Shown in pieces: positions 8,531-15,914 of a DNA stretch of 64,000 bases. This DNA is from Streptomyces sp. ADI96-02. Its GTDB lineage: Bacteria; Actinomycetota; Actinomycetes; Streptomycetales; Streptomycetaceae. The notes beneath the pieces were generated by a model. That model did no database searches. It saw only the letters and a list, made by a program, of their open reading frames with translations, and was not told the origin of the DNA. The number at the start of each line of letters is the position of its first letter. The stretch's first letter is position 1. Position numbers and translations under genes: made by a program. The DNA is taken from assembly GCF_003846185.1 (NCBI RefSeq), contig NZ_ML123034.1, positions 4,480,274-4,544,273 on the forward strand. The letters are read 5' to 3'.

Positions 8531-9646
8531 TTAGAGCCAGCCGTTGCGCTTGAGGATGCGGTGGATGGAGAAGCAGACCACGCCGATGACGCCCAGCACC
8601 ATCGGATAGCCGTAGGTCCACCGGAGTTCGGGCATGTACTCGAAGTTCATGCCGTAGACGCCGCAGATCATCGTCGGCACGGCGATGATCGCCGCCCAGG
8701 ACGTGATCTTGCGCATGTCCTCGTTCTGGGTGACGGTGGCCTGTGCCAGGTTGGCCTGGAGGATCGAGTTCAGCAGTTCGTCGAAGCCGATGACCTCCTC
8801 CTGGACGCGGGCGAGGTGGTCGGCGACGTCGCGGAAGTAGTTCTGGATGTCCGGGTCGATCAGCCGCATCGGCCGCTCGCTCAGCAGCTGCATCGGGCGC
8901 AGCAGCGGCGAGACGGCCCGCTTGAACTCCAGCACCTCGCGCTTGAGCTGGTAGATCCGCCCGGCGTCCGAACCGCGCGGGGAGCCCTTCGCCGGTGTGG
9001 AGAAGACGTCGATCTCCACCTCGTCGATGTCGTCCTGCACGGCCTCCGCCACCGCGATGTACCCGTCGACGACGTGGTCGGCGATGGAGTGCAGGACGGC
9101 GGAGGGGCCCTTGGCGAGCAGTTCCGGGTCCTCCTGGAGGCGGTGGCGCAGGGCGCGCAGGGAGCCCTGCCCGCCGTGCCGGACGGTGATCACGAAGTCC
9201 CGGCCGGTGAAGCACATCACCTCGCCGGTCTCCACCACCTCGCTGGTGGCGGTCAGTTCGGCGTGCTCCACGTAGTGGATGGTCTTGAAGACGGTGAACA
9301 GCGTGTCGTCGTACCGCTCCAGCTTGGGCCGCTGATGGGCGTGTACGGCGTCCTCCACCGCGAGCGGGTGCAGGCCGAACTCCCGGGCGATGCCCGCGAA
9401 TTCCTCCTCCGTCGGCTCGTGCAGGCCGATCCAGGCGAAGCCGCCCTTCTCGCGTACCTGGAGCATCGCCTCGTGCGGCGTCGGGCAGGCGGGCGCCACC
9501 AGCCGGTGACCGCCTCGGTAGACGGCGCAGTCGACGACCGCGCTGGAGGCCGAGGGGTCGCGGGTGGTGTCGTAACCGCTGTACGGGGCGCTGTTCTTGC
9601 GGAAGGTCGGGCGCACGGCTGCGCGCAGGTCACGGATCATCGACAT
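8531..9646 (-). CDS. corA: CorA-family magnesium/divalent cation channel
   Basis: 371 residues of the CorA family: a long acidic/helical cytoplasmic domain, then two C-terminal membrane helices. The signature YGMNF (GMN at 332-334) closes the first pore helix (IIAVPTMICGV). The protein ends with the basic tail RILKRNGWL. It would form a pentameric Mg2+ channel. I start at ATG 9646 (MSMIRDLRAAV), which has GAAGGAGCC directly upstream; the frame continues to 9715 but without such a site. A 419-nt leader with several hairpins separates it from the divergent gene at 10066. Confidence 0.93.
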   Translation of the reverse strand: MSMIRDLRAAVRPTFRKNSAPYSGYDTTRDPSASSAVVDCAVYRGGHRLVAPACPTPHEAMLQVREKGGFAWIGLHEPTEEEFAGIAREFGLHPLAVEDAVHAHQRPKLERYDDTLFTVFKTIHYVEHAELTATSEVVETGEVMCFTGRDFVITVRHGGQGSLRALRHRLQEDPELLAKGPSAVLHSIADHVVDGYIAVAEAVQDDIDEVEIDVFSTPAKGSPRGSDAGRIYQLKREVLEFKRAVSPLLRPMQLLSERPMRLIDPDIQNYFRDVADHLARVQEEVIGFDELLNSILQANLAQATVTQNEDMRKITSWAAIIAVPTMICGVYGMNFEYMPELRWTYGYPMVLGVIGVVCFSIHRILKRNGWL

Positions 9647-10065
9647 GGCTGGCTCCTTCACGGAGGGCCGTCGGGCGAGGGCGTGGAACAGCCCGGAATG
9701 GGGACGTGCGCTCACGTCCGCAAAGCGGGCGGCACCGCGCGGGCGCGATGACGGCGTTCGCTACAGACAGGGAAAGACGAAAGGCTCTTCCGTCGCGAAC
9801 CGCTGTTGGGACGTCATCCGGGGATGACCGACGAAGCGTCGGATCAACGGGAAAGGCGAGGAGCGGAAGAGCGGTCGGTACTGCACGGTCGACTTGGATC
9901 CATGGCAGTCCCCACCTCCTCCGGCCGGTCCCCCGTGGGGGACGACGTGTCGTCGGGACAAGAGAGCGACGCTTCTGCGCGCTGTCCCGACCGGCGGCCA
10001 GGCTACCAGTCGCCCGAGCCCAATCCCCTACATTGCCCATTCCTTGGTCGATCTATGCTCGCGGC
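9647..10065. other. 419-nt divergent intergenic region with stacked hairpins upstream of corA
   Basis: No protein gene was recognised here. Short perfect hairpins are CCGACG-AAG-CGTCGG (9828-9842), GTCCCCC-GT-GGGGGAC (9928-9943) and GACGAC-GT-GTCGTC (9941-9954); the last two overlap and are mutually exclusive in part. On the plus side, TATGCT (10054-10059) lies 6 nt before the ATG at 10066 and looks like a leaderless -10 element. The corA side could hold a Mg-responsive leader, but I do not see a recognisable M-box core. Confidence 0.45.
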
Positions 10066-10650
10066 ATGGGAGAAATTCTTGCTCTGGTCGAGGCGCGGCT
10101 GCGCTCGGCGCTGGGAGAACCGGACGCCCGCGCCCAGGTGACGTTCCTCGGCACCGACCGCGTCGAGGTGCTGCGCTTCGTCGACGGCGACGTGGTGCGC
10201 TACGCCACGCTCGGCATGTCGGGGCAGCCGATGGCCGATCCCACCGCGCCGCTCGCCGACCCGGTGAAGGGCCCCCGGGCCGAGCTGGTCCTGTCGGTGC
10301 GGGCCGGCCTCGCCGACACCGACCAGGTGCTGCGCCCGCTCGCCGTGCTGGCCGCGTCCCCGCAGGTCGAGGGGGTCGTCGTGGCCCCCGGCGCGTCGCT
10401 GGACGTGGGGCAGCCGCTGTGGACGGGAGCCCCGTTCACCTCGGTGCTGGTGGCGGAGCCCGGCGGGCTGGTGGAGGACCTGGAGCTGGCGGAGCCGATG
10501 GAGCCCGTGCGCTTCCTGCCGCTGCTGCCGATGACGCCCAACGAGGCGGCCTGGAAGCGGGTGCACGGCGCACAGGAGCTCCAGGAGCGGTGGCTCTCGC
10601 GCGGTACGGACCTGCGCGACCCGCTGCGTACGTCCGTGGCCCTGGACTGA
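10066..10650 (+). CDS. Suppressor-of-fused (SUFU)-like domain protein
   Basis: 194 residues from ATG 10066 (MGEILALVEARLRSALG). The -10-like TATGCT ends 6 nt upstream and there is no ribosome site, which suggests leaderless transcription. The pattern VEVLRFVDGDVVRYATLGMS and the C-terminal FLPLLPMTPNEAAWKRVHGA are typical of bacterial SUFU-domain proteins (PF05076). The biochemical role of these is unknown, though many belong to polymorphic toxin immunity sets. Here it stands alone beside a zinc-ribbon gene, without a toxin, so a housekeeping role is more likely. The frame is open upstream to 9706 but that part lacks coding character. Confidence 0.65.
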   Translation: MGEILALVEARLRSALGEPDARAQVTFLGTDRVEVLRFVDGDVVRYATLGMSGQPMADPTAPLADPVKGPRAELVLSVRAGLADTDQVLRPLAVLAASPQVEGVVVAPGASLDVGQPLWTGAPFTSVLVAEPGGLVEDLELAEPMEPVRFLPLLPMTPNEAAWKRVHGAQELQERWLSRGTDLRDPLRTSVALD

Positions 10651-10898
10651 GCGGGCCGGGGCACGGGCCAGGGCCGAGGCCGGGGACGAAGGCGGTCCGG
10701 GCTCCGGGCGCACGCCCGCGCACGGGAAACCCCGCCGCACGGCCGGGAGCGCGCCGCGGGCGGGCCGGTACGCGGTGGTGCGCGGCCTCGGCCGGCGGAG
10801 ACCGCGAGGCCGTCCTCGGCGGCGTGGCGGGGTTCCGCCCACTGCGGACGGGTGATCGTCCTTGACGCGGAGACCGGCGGGGAGGACCGTTGACGGGT

Positions 10899-11588
10899 AT
10901 GAGGGGCGAACCCAGTTGCCCGAAGTGCGGTGGCCGGGTCAGGGCGCCCGGCCTCTTCGCCGACGCCTGGCAGTGCTCCGAGCACGGCCAGGTCCACCCG
11001 ATGCAGCCGGTGGTCCCGCCCAGCGTCGAAGCGCTCGGAGTCGTCGTGCACCGCGCCCGTGTGCCCGTATGGATGCCCTGGCCGCTCCCGGTCGGCTGGC
11101 TCTTCACCGGAGCCGCCGGCGCCGGCGACGACCGCAGCGGCGGACGGGCGACCGCCGTCGCCTGCTCGGGTCCCGGACCGCTCGGCGGCATGGGAGAGCT
11201 GCTGCTCGTCGCCGAGGAACTGGGCGTCGGGCTCGGCGCCCGCTACGCCGGGATCGACGGCCCGGACCCCGGCCGCCATCTCGACGTCGGCGGCGCGCCC
11301 GACGCGAAGGTCCACGCGGCCGGCCGGCCCACCCCTCTGTGGCACGTCCGCAACGCCCCGGCGGACCGCGCCGTCTTCGCGGGCGAGGCGCGGGGCCTGT
11401 GGCTGTGGGCGATCCTGTGGCCCGAGCAGTCGGGCGTCCTCCTCTACGACGAACTCGTCCTGACCGACCTGCGCGACGCCGGGGCGGAGGTCGACCTCGT
11501 CCCGTGCGGAGCCCTCACCCCGCGCCTCCTCGCCGCCCCGGAGCCGCCGGCGCACGGGGAGACCGGCGGGGAGGTCGGCGCGGGATGA
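10899..11588 (+). CDS. Zinc-ribbon protein of unknown function (DUF6758-like)
   Basis: 229 residues. The N-terminal MRGEPSCPKCGGRVRAPG with a later Cys-x-x-His (WQCSEH) suggests a small zinc ribbon. The remainder is an alpha/beta domain with VPVWMPWPLPVGWLFTG and a central Gly-rich ACSGPGPLGGMGELLLVAEE. I recall this arrangement as the streptomycete DUF6758 family; no activity is known to me. The start is uncertain: TTG 10890 lies 4 nt after GGAGG (10881-10885), whereas ATG 10899 begins directly at the conserved MRGEPSCPKC. I prefer the ATG. It lies 248 nt after the SUFU-like gene on the same strand, with the PHP gene 161 nt downstream. Confidence 0.75.
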   Translation: MRGEPSCPKCGGRVRAPGLFADAWQCSEHGQVHPMQPVVPPSVEALGVVVHRARVPVWMPWPLPVGWLFTGAAGAGDDRSGGRATAVACSGPGPLGGMGELLLVAEELGVGLGARYAGIDGPDPGRHLDVGGAPDAKVHAAGRPTPLWHVRNAPADRAVFAGEARGLWLWAILWPEQSGVLLYDELVLTDLRDAGAEVDLVPCGALTPRLLAAPEPPAHGETGGEVGAG

Positions 11589-11749
11589 GCGCCGCGCGCC
11601 GAGCCGGGTGAGGACCGGGAGACCGGCGCACCAGGGCTGGCCGCCGGGGCGCGCCAGGGGCCGCCGCCGGGTGCGCGCGGGCGTCGGGACGCGCGCCGGT
11701 TACGCTTGAGCGTCCCCCGTCCGCCCGCGAGCCCCCGGAGTCACGCGTC

Positions 11750-12616
11750 GTGCGCATCGACCTGCACACCCACTCCACCGCCTCGGACGGCACGGACACC
11801 CCCGCCGAACTCGTGGCCAACGCCGCGGCGGCGGGCCTCGACGTGGTGGCGCTCACGGACCACGACACCGTCGCCGGCCACCAGGAGGCCGCCGCCGCAC
11901 TGCCCGACGGGCTCACCCTGGTCACCGGCGCGGAACTGTCCTGCCGGATCGACGGGGTCGGCCTGCACCTGCTGGCGTACCTCTTCGATCCCGACGAGCC
12001 CGAACTGGCGCGGATGCGCGAGCTGGTGCGCGACGACCGCGTGCCCCGCGCCCAGGAGATGGTCCGCAAGCTCCGGGCCCTGGGCGTGCCCGTCACCTGG
12101 GAGCAGGTCGCCCGCATCGCCGGGGACGGCTCGGTCGGCCGCCCGCACGTCGCCGCCGCGCTCGTCGAACTGGGCGTGGTGCCGACCGTCTCCGACGCCT
12201 TCACGCCCGACTGGCTCGGCAACGGCGGCCGTGCCTACGCCGAGAAGCGCGAGTTCGACCCGTTCGAGGCCGTACGGCTGGTCAAGGCGGCGGGCGGCGT
12301 GAGCGTCTTCGCCCACCCGGCCGCCGTGAAGCGGGGCGACGTGGTGCCCGAGGCCACCGTCGCCGACCTCGCCGCCGCCGGCCTGGACGGCATCGAGGTG
12401 GACCACATGGACCACGACGGACCGACCCGGGCCCGGCTGCGCGGCCTCGCCCGCGAGCTGGGGCTGCTGACGACCGGCTCCAGCGACTACCACGGCAGCC
12501 GCAAGACCGTGGAACTCGGCGCGTACACCACCGATCCCGAGATCTACGGCGAGATCATCCGGCGCGCCACGGGAGCCTTCCCGGTGCCGGGCGCGGGCGG
12601 AGCCGCCCGCCTCTAG
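11750..12616 (+). CDS. PHP-domain phosphoesterase
   Basis: 288 residues from GTG 11750. It shows the polymerase-and-histidinol-phosphatase metal ligands: D-L-H6-T-H8 at the N-terminus, LTD37-H38-D, and a C-terminal TTGSSDYHG. Inserted between them is the helical EMVRKLRALGVPVTWEQVA segment seen in stand-alone PHP proteins of the YciV/RnaAM type, which hydrolyse nucleoside 3',5'-bisphosphates or the 5' ends of RNA. The substrate here cannot be read from the sequence. A -10-like TTACGCTT lies at 11700-11707, and CCGGAG sits 12 nt before the start. It is followed by a tandem repeat and marC on the same strand. Confidence 0.85.
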   Translation: MRIDLHTHSTASDGTDTPAELVANAAAAGLDVVALTDHDTVAGHQEAAAALPDGLTLVTGAELSCRIDGVGLHLLAYLFDPDEPELARMRELVRDDRVPRAQEMVRKLRALGVPVTWEQVARIAGDGSVGRPHVAAALVELGVVPTVSDAFTPDWLGNGGRAYAEKREFDPFEAVRLVKAAGGVSVFAHPAAVKRGDVVPEATVADLAAAGLDGIEVDHMDHDGPTRARLRGLARELGLLTTGSSDYHGSRKTVELGAYTTDPEIYGEIIRRATGAFPVPGAGGAARL

Positions 12617-12781
12617 GGCCTGGGGCCGGCACGCCGAGAGCACGCACCTGACGCCGCGCGGCCGCCCTGCGGGCGACGACGGGAATGGTCAGACAGGCCC
12701 TGGGGTGGACCCCTACGGCCGGCCGATCACCGAACGGGGTGCCCTGGGCAACCCGCGCCCGCCGTCCGTCCGTCCGGACCT

Positions 12782-12831
12782 CGGACCGAACCGGACCGAA
12801 CCGGACCGAACCGGGCCGGACCGGGCCGGAC
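12782..12831. repeat. Five-copy 10-bp tandem repeat upstream of the MarC gene
   Basis: Three copies of CGGACCGAAC (12782-12811) are followed by two copies of CGGGCCGGAC (12812-12831). The array ends 59 nt before the GTG of the MarC gene. The unit is close to one helical turn, so each copy presents the same DNA face. I see no other purpose. Confidence 0.9.
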
Positions 12832-12890
12832 TTCAGCCCGGCCCGCGCCATCCCTCCCGTACCGCCCGCACCTCTCTCGCAAGGCTCACC

Positions 12891-13496
12891 GTGTTCGACG
12901 CCGCTGTCTTCGGATCCCTCTTCCTCACCCTTTTCGTGATCATGGATCCGCCCGGGATCACCCCGATCTTCCTCGCCCTCACCGCGGGCCGCCCAGTAAA
13001 GGTGCAGCGCAGGATGGCGCTGCAGGCCGTCATGGTCGCGTTCGGCGTGATCGCCGTCTTCGGTCTGCTCGGCCAGCAGATCCTCGACTACCTGCACGTC
13101 TCCGTGCCCGCCCTGATGATCGCGGGCGGTCTCCTGCTGCTCCTCATCGCGCTCGATCTGCTGACGGGCAAGACCGACGAGCCGACGCAGACCAAGGACG
13201 TCAACGTGGCGCTCGTACCGCTGGGCATGCCGTTGCTGGCCGGGCCCGGTGCCATCGTCTCGGTCATCCTCGCCGTGCAGCACGCCGACGGCGTGAGCGG
13301 TCAGCTCTCGGTGTGGTCCGCGATCGTGGCCATGCACGTGGTCCTCTGGCTCACCATGCGCTACTCCCTGGTGATCATCCGGATCATCAAGGACGGCGGT
13401 GTGGTGCTGGTGACCCGGCTCGCCGGGATGATGCTCTCCGCCATCGCGGTGCAGCAGATCATCAACGGCGTCACCCAGGTCGTCCAGGGCTCCTGA
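12891..13496 (+). CDS. MarC-family integral membrane protein
   Basis: 201 residues from GTG 12891 (VFDAAVFGSLFLTLFVIMDP), the usual length of the family. Six hydrophobic helices are visible, with the family motifs MDPPGITPIFLALT near the first loop and PLLAGPGAIVSVIL near the middle. MarC proteins were once linked to multiple antibiotic resistance, but their function is not established. The frame is open far upstream through the tandem repeat; that part reads as low-complexity sequence and is unlikely to be translated. The ribosome site is weak (AAGG at 12881-12884). A strong hairpin terminator follows the stop. Confidence 0.88.
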   Translation: MFDAAVFGSLFLTLFVIMDPPGITPIFLALTAGRPVKVQRRMALQAVMVAFGVIAVFGLLGQQILDYLHVSVPALMIAGGLLLLLIALDLLTGKTDEPTQTKDVNVALVPLGMPLLAGPGAIVSVILAVQHADGVSGQLSVWSAIVAMHVVLWLTMRYSLVIIRIIKDGGVVLVTRLAGMMLSAIAVQQIINGVTQVVQGS

Positions 13497-13517
13497 GGCC
13501 CGCGAGCGGACACCACG

Positions 13518-13551
13518 GCGCCCCCGCACGGACCTTCGCGTGCGGGGGCGC
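13518..13551 (+). terminator. Terminator after the MarC gene
   Basis: A 13-bp perfect stem (13518-13530 with 13539-13551, arms GCGCCCCCGCACG/CGTGCGGGGGCGC) closes an 8-nt loop and is followed by TTCGTCGTC. It lies 21 nt after the MarC stop codon. It may also serve the convergent small gene at 13602. Confidence 0.8.
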
Positions 13552-13601
13552 TTCGTCGTCGGCCGCGCCTTGGGCGGCCGGGCGTCATCAACCCATGAGC
13601 G

Positions 13602-13754
13602 TTACGAGGCCGAGGTGTCGGCCGGCCGGATGTAGATGCGCTGGCCTATGGCCGCGGCCTGCCGCACGATCCGGTTGACGGAGGCGGCGTCCACGACGGT
13701 GCTGTCCACGGCGGTACCGTCGACATCGTCGAGTCGCATGATCTCGAAGCGCAT
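13602..13754 (-). CDS. 50-residue conserved small protein
   Basis: The 50-residue product starts MRFEIMRLDDVDGTAVD and ends RIYIRPADTSAS. It reads as an ordered mini-domain (beta strand, turn, helix SVNRIVRQAAAIGQ, beta strand) rather than a random frame. The start is ATG 13754, preceded by GAAGGGAAGCC on the coding strand. The frame extends upstream to 13883, but the added residues are low-complexity. Similar short proteins are, as far as I recall, conserved across Streptomyces with no assigned role. An AT-rich intergenic segment separates it from the divergent NYN-domain gene. Confidence 0.7.
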   Translation of the reverse strand: MRFEIMRLDDVDGTAVDSTVVDAASVNRIVRQAAAIGQRIYIRPADTSAS

Positions 13755-13883
13755 ACGGCTTCCCTTCGTCTGATCCTCCTGCTGGAGAACTACTGGTGAG
13801 AACGGGTCCACCCGTCCACGAGGATGGGGAGCGCACGGCGTCCTCGCCTCGCGCTCCACAGGGGGTACAACGGCGTGCCCCAT

Positions 13884-13925
13884 GCAAACATTCCCTACGC
13901 TAAGGAAATTTTTTGGATGTCTAAG
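13884..13925. promoter_or_regulatory. AT-rich island between divergent genes
   Basis: In very GC-rich surroundings this stretch is strikingly AT-rich; its core GGAAATTTTTTGG is at 13907-13919 and it is flanked by CTAAG copies. On the minus strand TTAGAC and TAGCGT with a 16-nt spacer could be a promoter for the 50-residue gene. It could equally be a site for a minor-groove binder of the Lsr2 type. Confidence 0.4.
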
Positions 13926-13966
13926 TACCCACCGGCAGCCGTGCCCGCACAGACCCCGAGGCCCGT

Positions 13967-14905
13967 ATGAACCAGGCCGACCCGCAGTCCCCCGACCCGG
14001 CCGACGCAGCCGACGCGGTCGACCTGGCCGAGGTGGCCGAACGCCTGGACCGCACCAACGAACTGCTCCAGCGCGTGCTCGGCGAGGTATCCAAGACGCC
14101 CTCGACCCACGCGATCTTCGTGGACGCCGGGTACGTCTACGCCGCGGCCGGACTGCTCGTCACCGGCACCGAGGACCGCCGCTCCTTCGACCTCGACGCC
14201 GAGGGACTGATCGAGGCGTTCATCGACAGGGCCCGCACGATCTTCGCGGACAGCAGGCTGCTGCGCGTGTACTGGTACGACGGCGCCCGGCGCCGCATCC
14301 ACACCACCGAGCAGCAGGCGATCGCCGAACTCCCCGACGTCAAGGTGCGGCTCGGCAACCTCAACGCCAACAACCAGCAGAAGGGCGTCGACTCCCTCAT
14401 CCGCACCGACCTCGAATCCCTCGCCCGGCACCGCGCCATCAGCGACGCGGCCCTGGTCGGCGGGGACGAGGACCTGGTCTCGGCCGTCGAGGCGGCGCAG
14501 GGCTACGGGGCCCGGGTCCATCTCTGGGGCATCGAGGCGGCCGAGGGCCGCAACCAGGCCGAGCCCCTGCTGTGGGAGGTCGACAGCCAGCGCACCTTCG
14601 ACCTCGACTTCTGCCGCCCCTACGTCACCAGGCGGCCGGTCACGACGTACGAGGACGACACCCCGGCCCCCTCCCGCGAGGACGTCCGCTTCGTCGGCGC
14701 GCAGATCGCCGCCGCCTGGCTCGCCGCCCGGGGCCGAGCCTCGCTCGCCGACCTGCTGCCCGGCCACCCCTATCTGCCGGGCTCGGTCGACCAGGACCTG
14801 CTGGTGGAGGCCGAGCGGCTGCTCCAGCACTCCCTGCGCGGCCACGCGCATCTGCGCCGGGCGCTGCGCGACGGATTCTGGCAGCACCTCCAGTCGCAGT
14901 ACTGA
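13967..14905 (+). CDS. NYN-domain (PIN-like) putative ribonuclease
   Basis: 312 residues. An N-terminal helix (EVAERLDRTNELLQRVLGEVS) precedes a NYN/PIN-like fold with acidic metal ligands: Asp in IFVDAGYVYAAAG, Asp in YWYDGARRR, and the pair in VGGDEDLVSAVE. The QQKGVDSLIRTDL segment also fits the family, whose members are metal-dependent RNases. The C-terminal 90 residues (VRFVGAQIAAAWLAARGRASL) form a helical extension that may bind nucleic acid. ATG 13967 is the start; only weak ribosome-site character is seen upstream. It is divergent from the 50-residue gene and convergent with the hydrolase at 14935. Confidence 0.85.
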   Translation: MNQADPQSPDPADAADAVDLAEVAERLDRTNELLQRVLGEVSKTPSTHAIFVDAGYVYAAAGLLVTGTEDRRSFDLDAEGLIEAFIDRARTIFADSRLLRVYWYDGARRRIHTTEQQAIAELPDVKVRLGNLNANNQQKGVDSLIRTDLESLARHRAISDAALVGGDEDLVSAVEAAQGYGARVHLWGIEAAEGRNQAEPLLWEVDSQRTFDLDFCRPYVTRRPVTTYEDDTPAPSREDVRFVGAQIAAAWLAARGRASLADLLPGHPYLPGSVDQDLLVEAERLLQHSLRGHAHLRRALRDGFWQHLQSQY

Positions 14906-14934
14906 CACCCGGTCGCCGTACCCACGGCGCGAGG

Positions 14935-15804
14935 TCAGGAGCCGGGCAGGCCGTCCCAGAACGCGGCGAGCGCCGAGGCCGTCTCCTGCGGCCGGGCGGT
15001 GTTGGGGGAGTGCTCGGCCCCCGCGACCGTGGTGCGCCGGGCCCGCAGGCGGCGCGCCATCGCGTCGAACTGTTCCACCGGCCATACGTCGTCGCGCTCG
15101 CCGGACAGGACGTGCACGGGCAGGCCGAGGGCGGCCAGCTCGTCCACCCGGTCCGGCTCGGCCGCCAACTGGGCCCCGGTGGCGATCAGCTGGGCCGGAC
15201 GGTGCCGCAGCCAGCGGCGGCGCAGTTCCTCGCCGTCCCCGGTGTCCGCGTCCTGCGGCGGATCCAGGGCCCGCATCGCCTGCCACACCTCCTCCATGGA
15301 CAGCACAGCCAGCGCGTCGCTCAGCATCTTCACCTTGTCCCGCTGAGCGGGGACGACTTCCGCCGGGCCGGAGGACATCAGCGTCAGGGAGGCGAACGGG
15401 GCGGGGTCCAGCAGCACGGCGGCGCGGGCGATCTGACCGCCCAGGGAGTGCCCGAGCAGGTGCAGCGGCGCGGCCGGACCGCGCTCGCGCCCGGCCAGCG
15501 CCGCGGCCTGCGCCAGCACGTCACGGGCCAACTCCTCCTGCGCGTAGGACTCCTGGCGGTCCGACCCCTCCGTCTCGTACTGGCCCCGGCCGTCGACGGC
15601 GACCGCCCGGTAGCCCGCCGCGCAGAGCGGTTCGAGCAGGGCGATGAAGTCCTCCTTGCTGCCGGTGTAGCCGGGCAGCAGCAGGGCCGTGGCCCGCGCC
15701 GGGGTGGGCGGCAGGGCGTCCAGGACGGCGAACGCGCCCCGCGCGGTGTCCAGCACACGGGCGCGGGCGCAGGGAGGCGGGGTGAAGGTGGGCGGCCGGC
15801 TCAT
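14935..15804 (-). CDS. Alpha/beta-hydrolase fold protein
   Basis: 289 residues with the alpha/beta-hydrolase order: oxyanion region LLLPGYTGSKEDF, strand AVDGRGQYETEG, nucleophile elbow GHSLGGQ, acid region LSGERDDVWP, and His in AEHSPN. Esterase or lipase activity is likely, but the substrate is unknown. There is no signal peptide, so it is cytosolic. The start is ATG 15804. It lies downstream of the rhlE gene on the same strand but is separated from it by a strong terminator hairpin, so it is probably transcribed on its own. Confidence 0.85.
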   Translation of the reverse strand: MSRPPTFTPPPCARARVLDTARGAFAVLDALPPTPARATALLLPGYTGSKEDFIALLEPLCAAGYRAVAVDGRGQYETEGSDRQESYAQEELARDVLAQAAALAGRERGPAAPLHLLGHSLGGQIARAAVLLDPAPFASLTLMSSGPAEVVPAQRDKVKMLSDALAVLSMEEVWQAMRALDPPQDADTGDGEELRRRWLRHRPAQLIATGAQLAAEPDRVDELAALGLPVHVLSGERDDVWPVEQFDAMARRLRARRTTVAGAEHSPNTARPQETASALAAFWDGLPGS

Positions 15805-15854
15805 GGCCCGAGGTTATCGCCGGGGCCCGGCGAGGGCACGGCCGGGCAGCCGAA

Positions 15855-15892
15855 CGGCCCCGGCCCCCGCTGTGTCGCGGGGGCCGGGGCCG
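15855..15892 (-). terminator. Terminator of the RhlE helicase gene
   Basis: A 16-bp perfect GC-only stem (15855-15870 with 15877-15892) closes a 6-nt TGTGTC loop. It lies 23 nt beyond the helicase stop codon and upstream of the hydrolase start. The U-tract is poor, which is normal for Streptomyces terminators. Confidence 0.85.
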
Positions 15893-15914
15893 TGGTGCAT
15901 CCGGAGCGGGAGCC

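Noticed and set aside
10066..10650. SUFU-like protein as immunity to a polymorphic toxin
   Set aside because: No toxin, deaminase or secretion-linked gene is adjacent.
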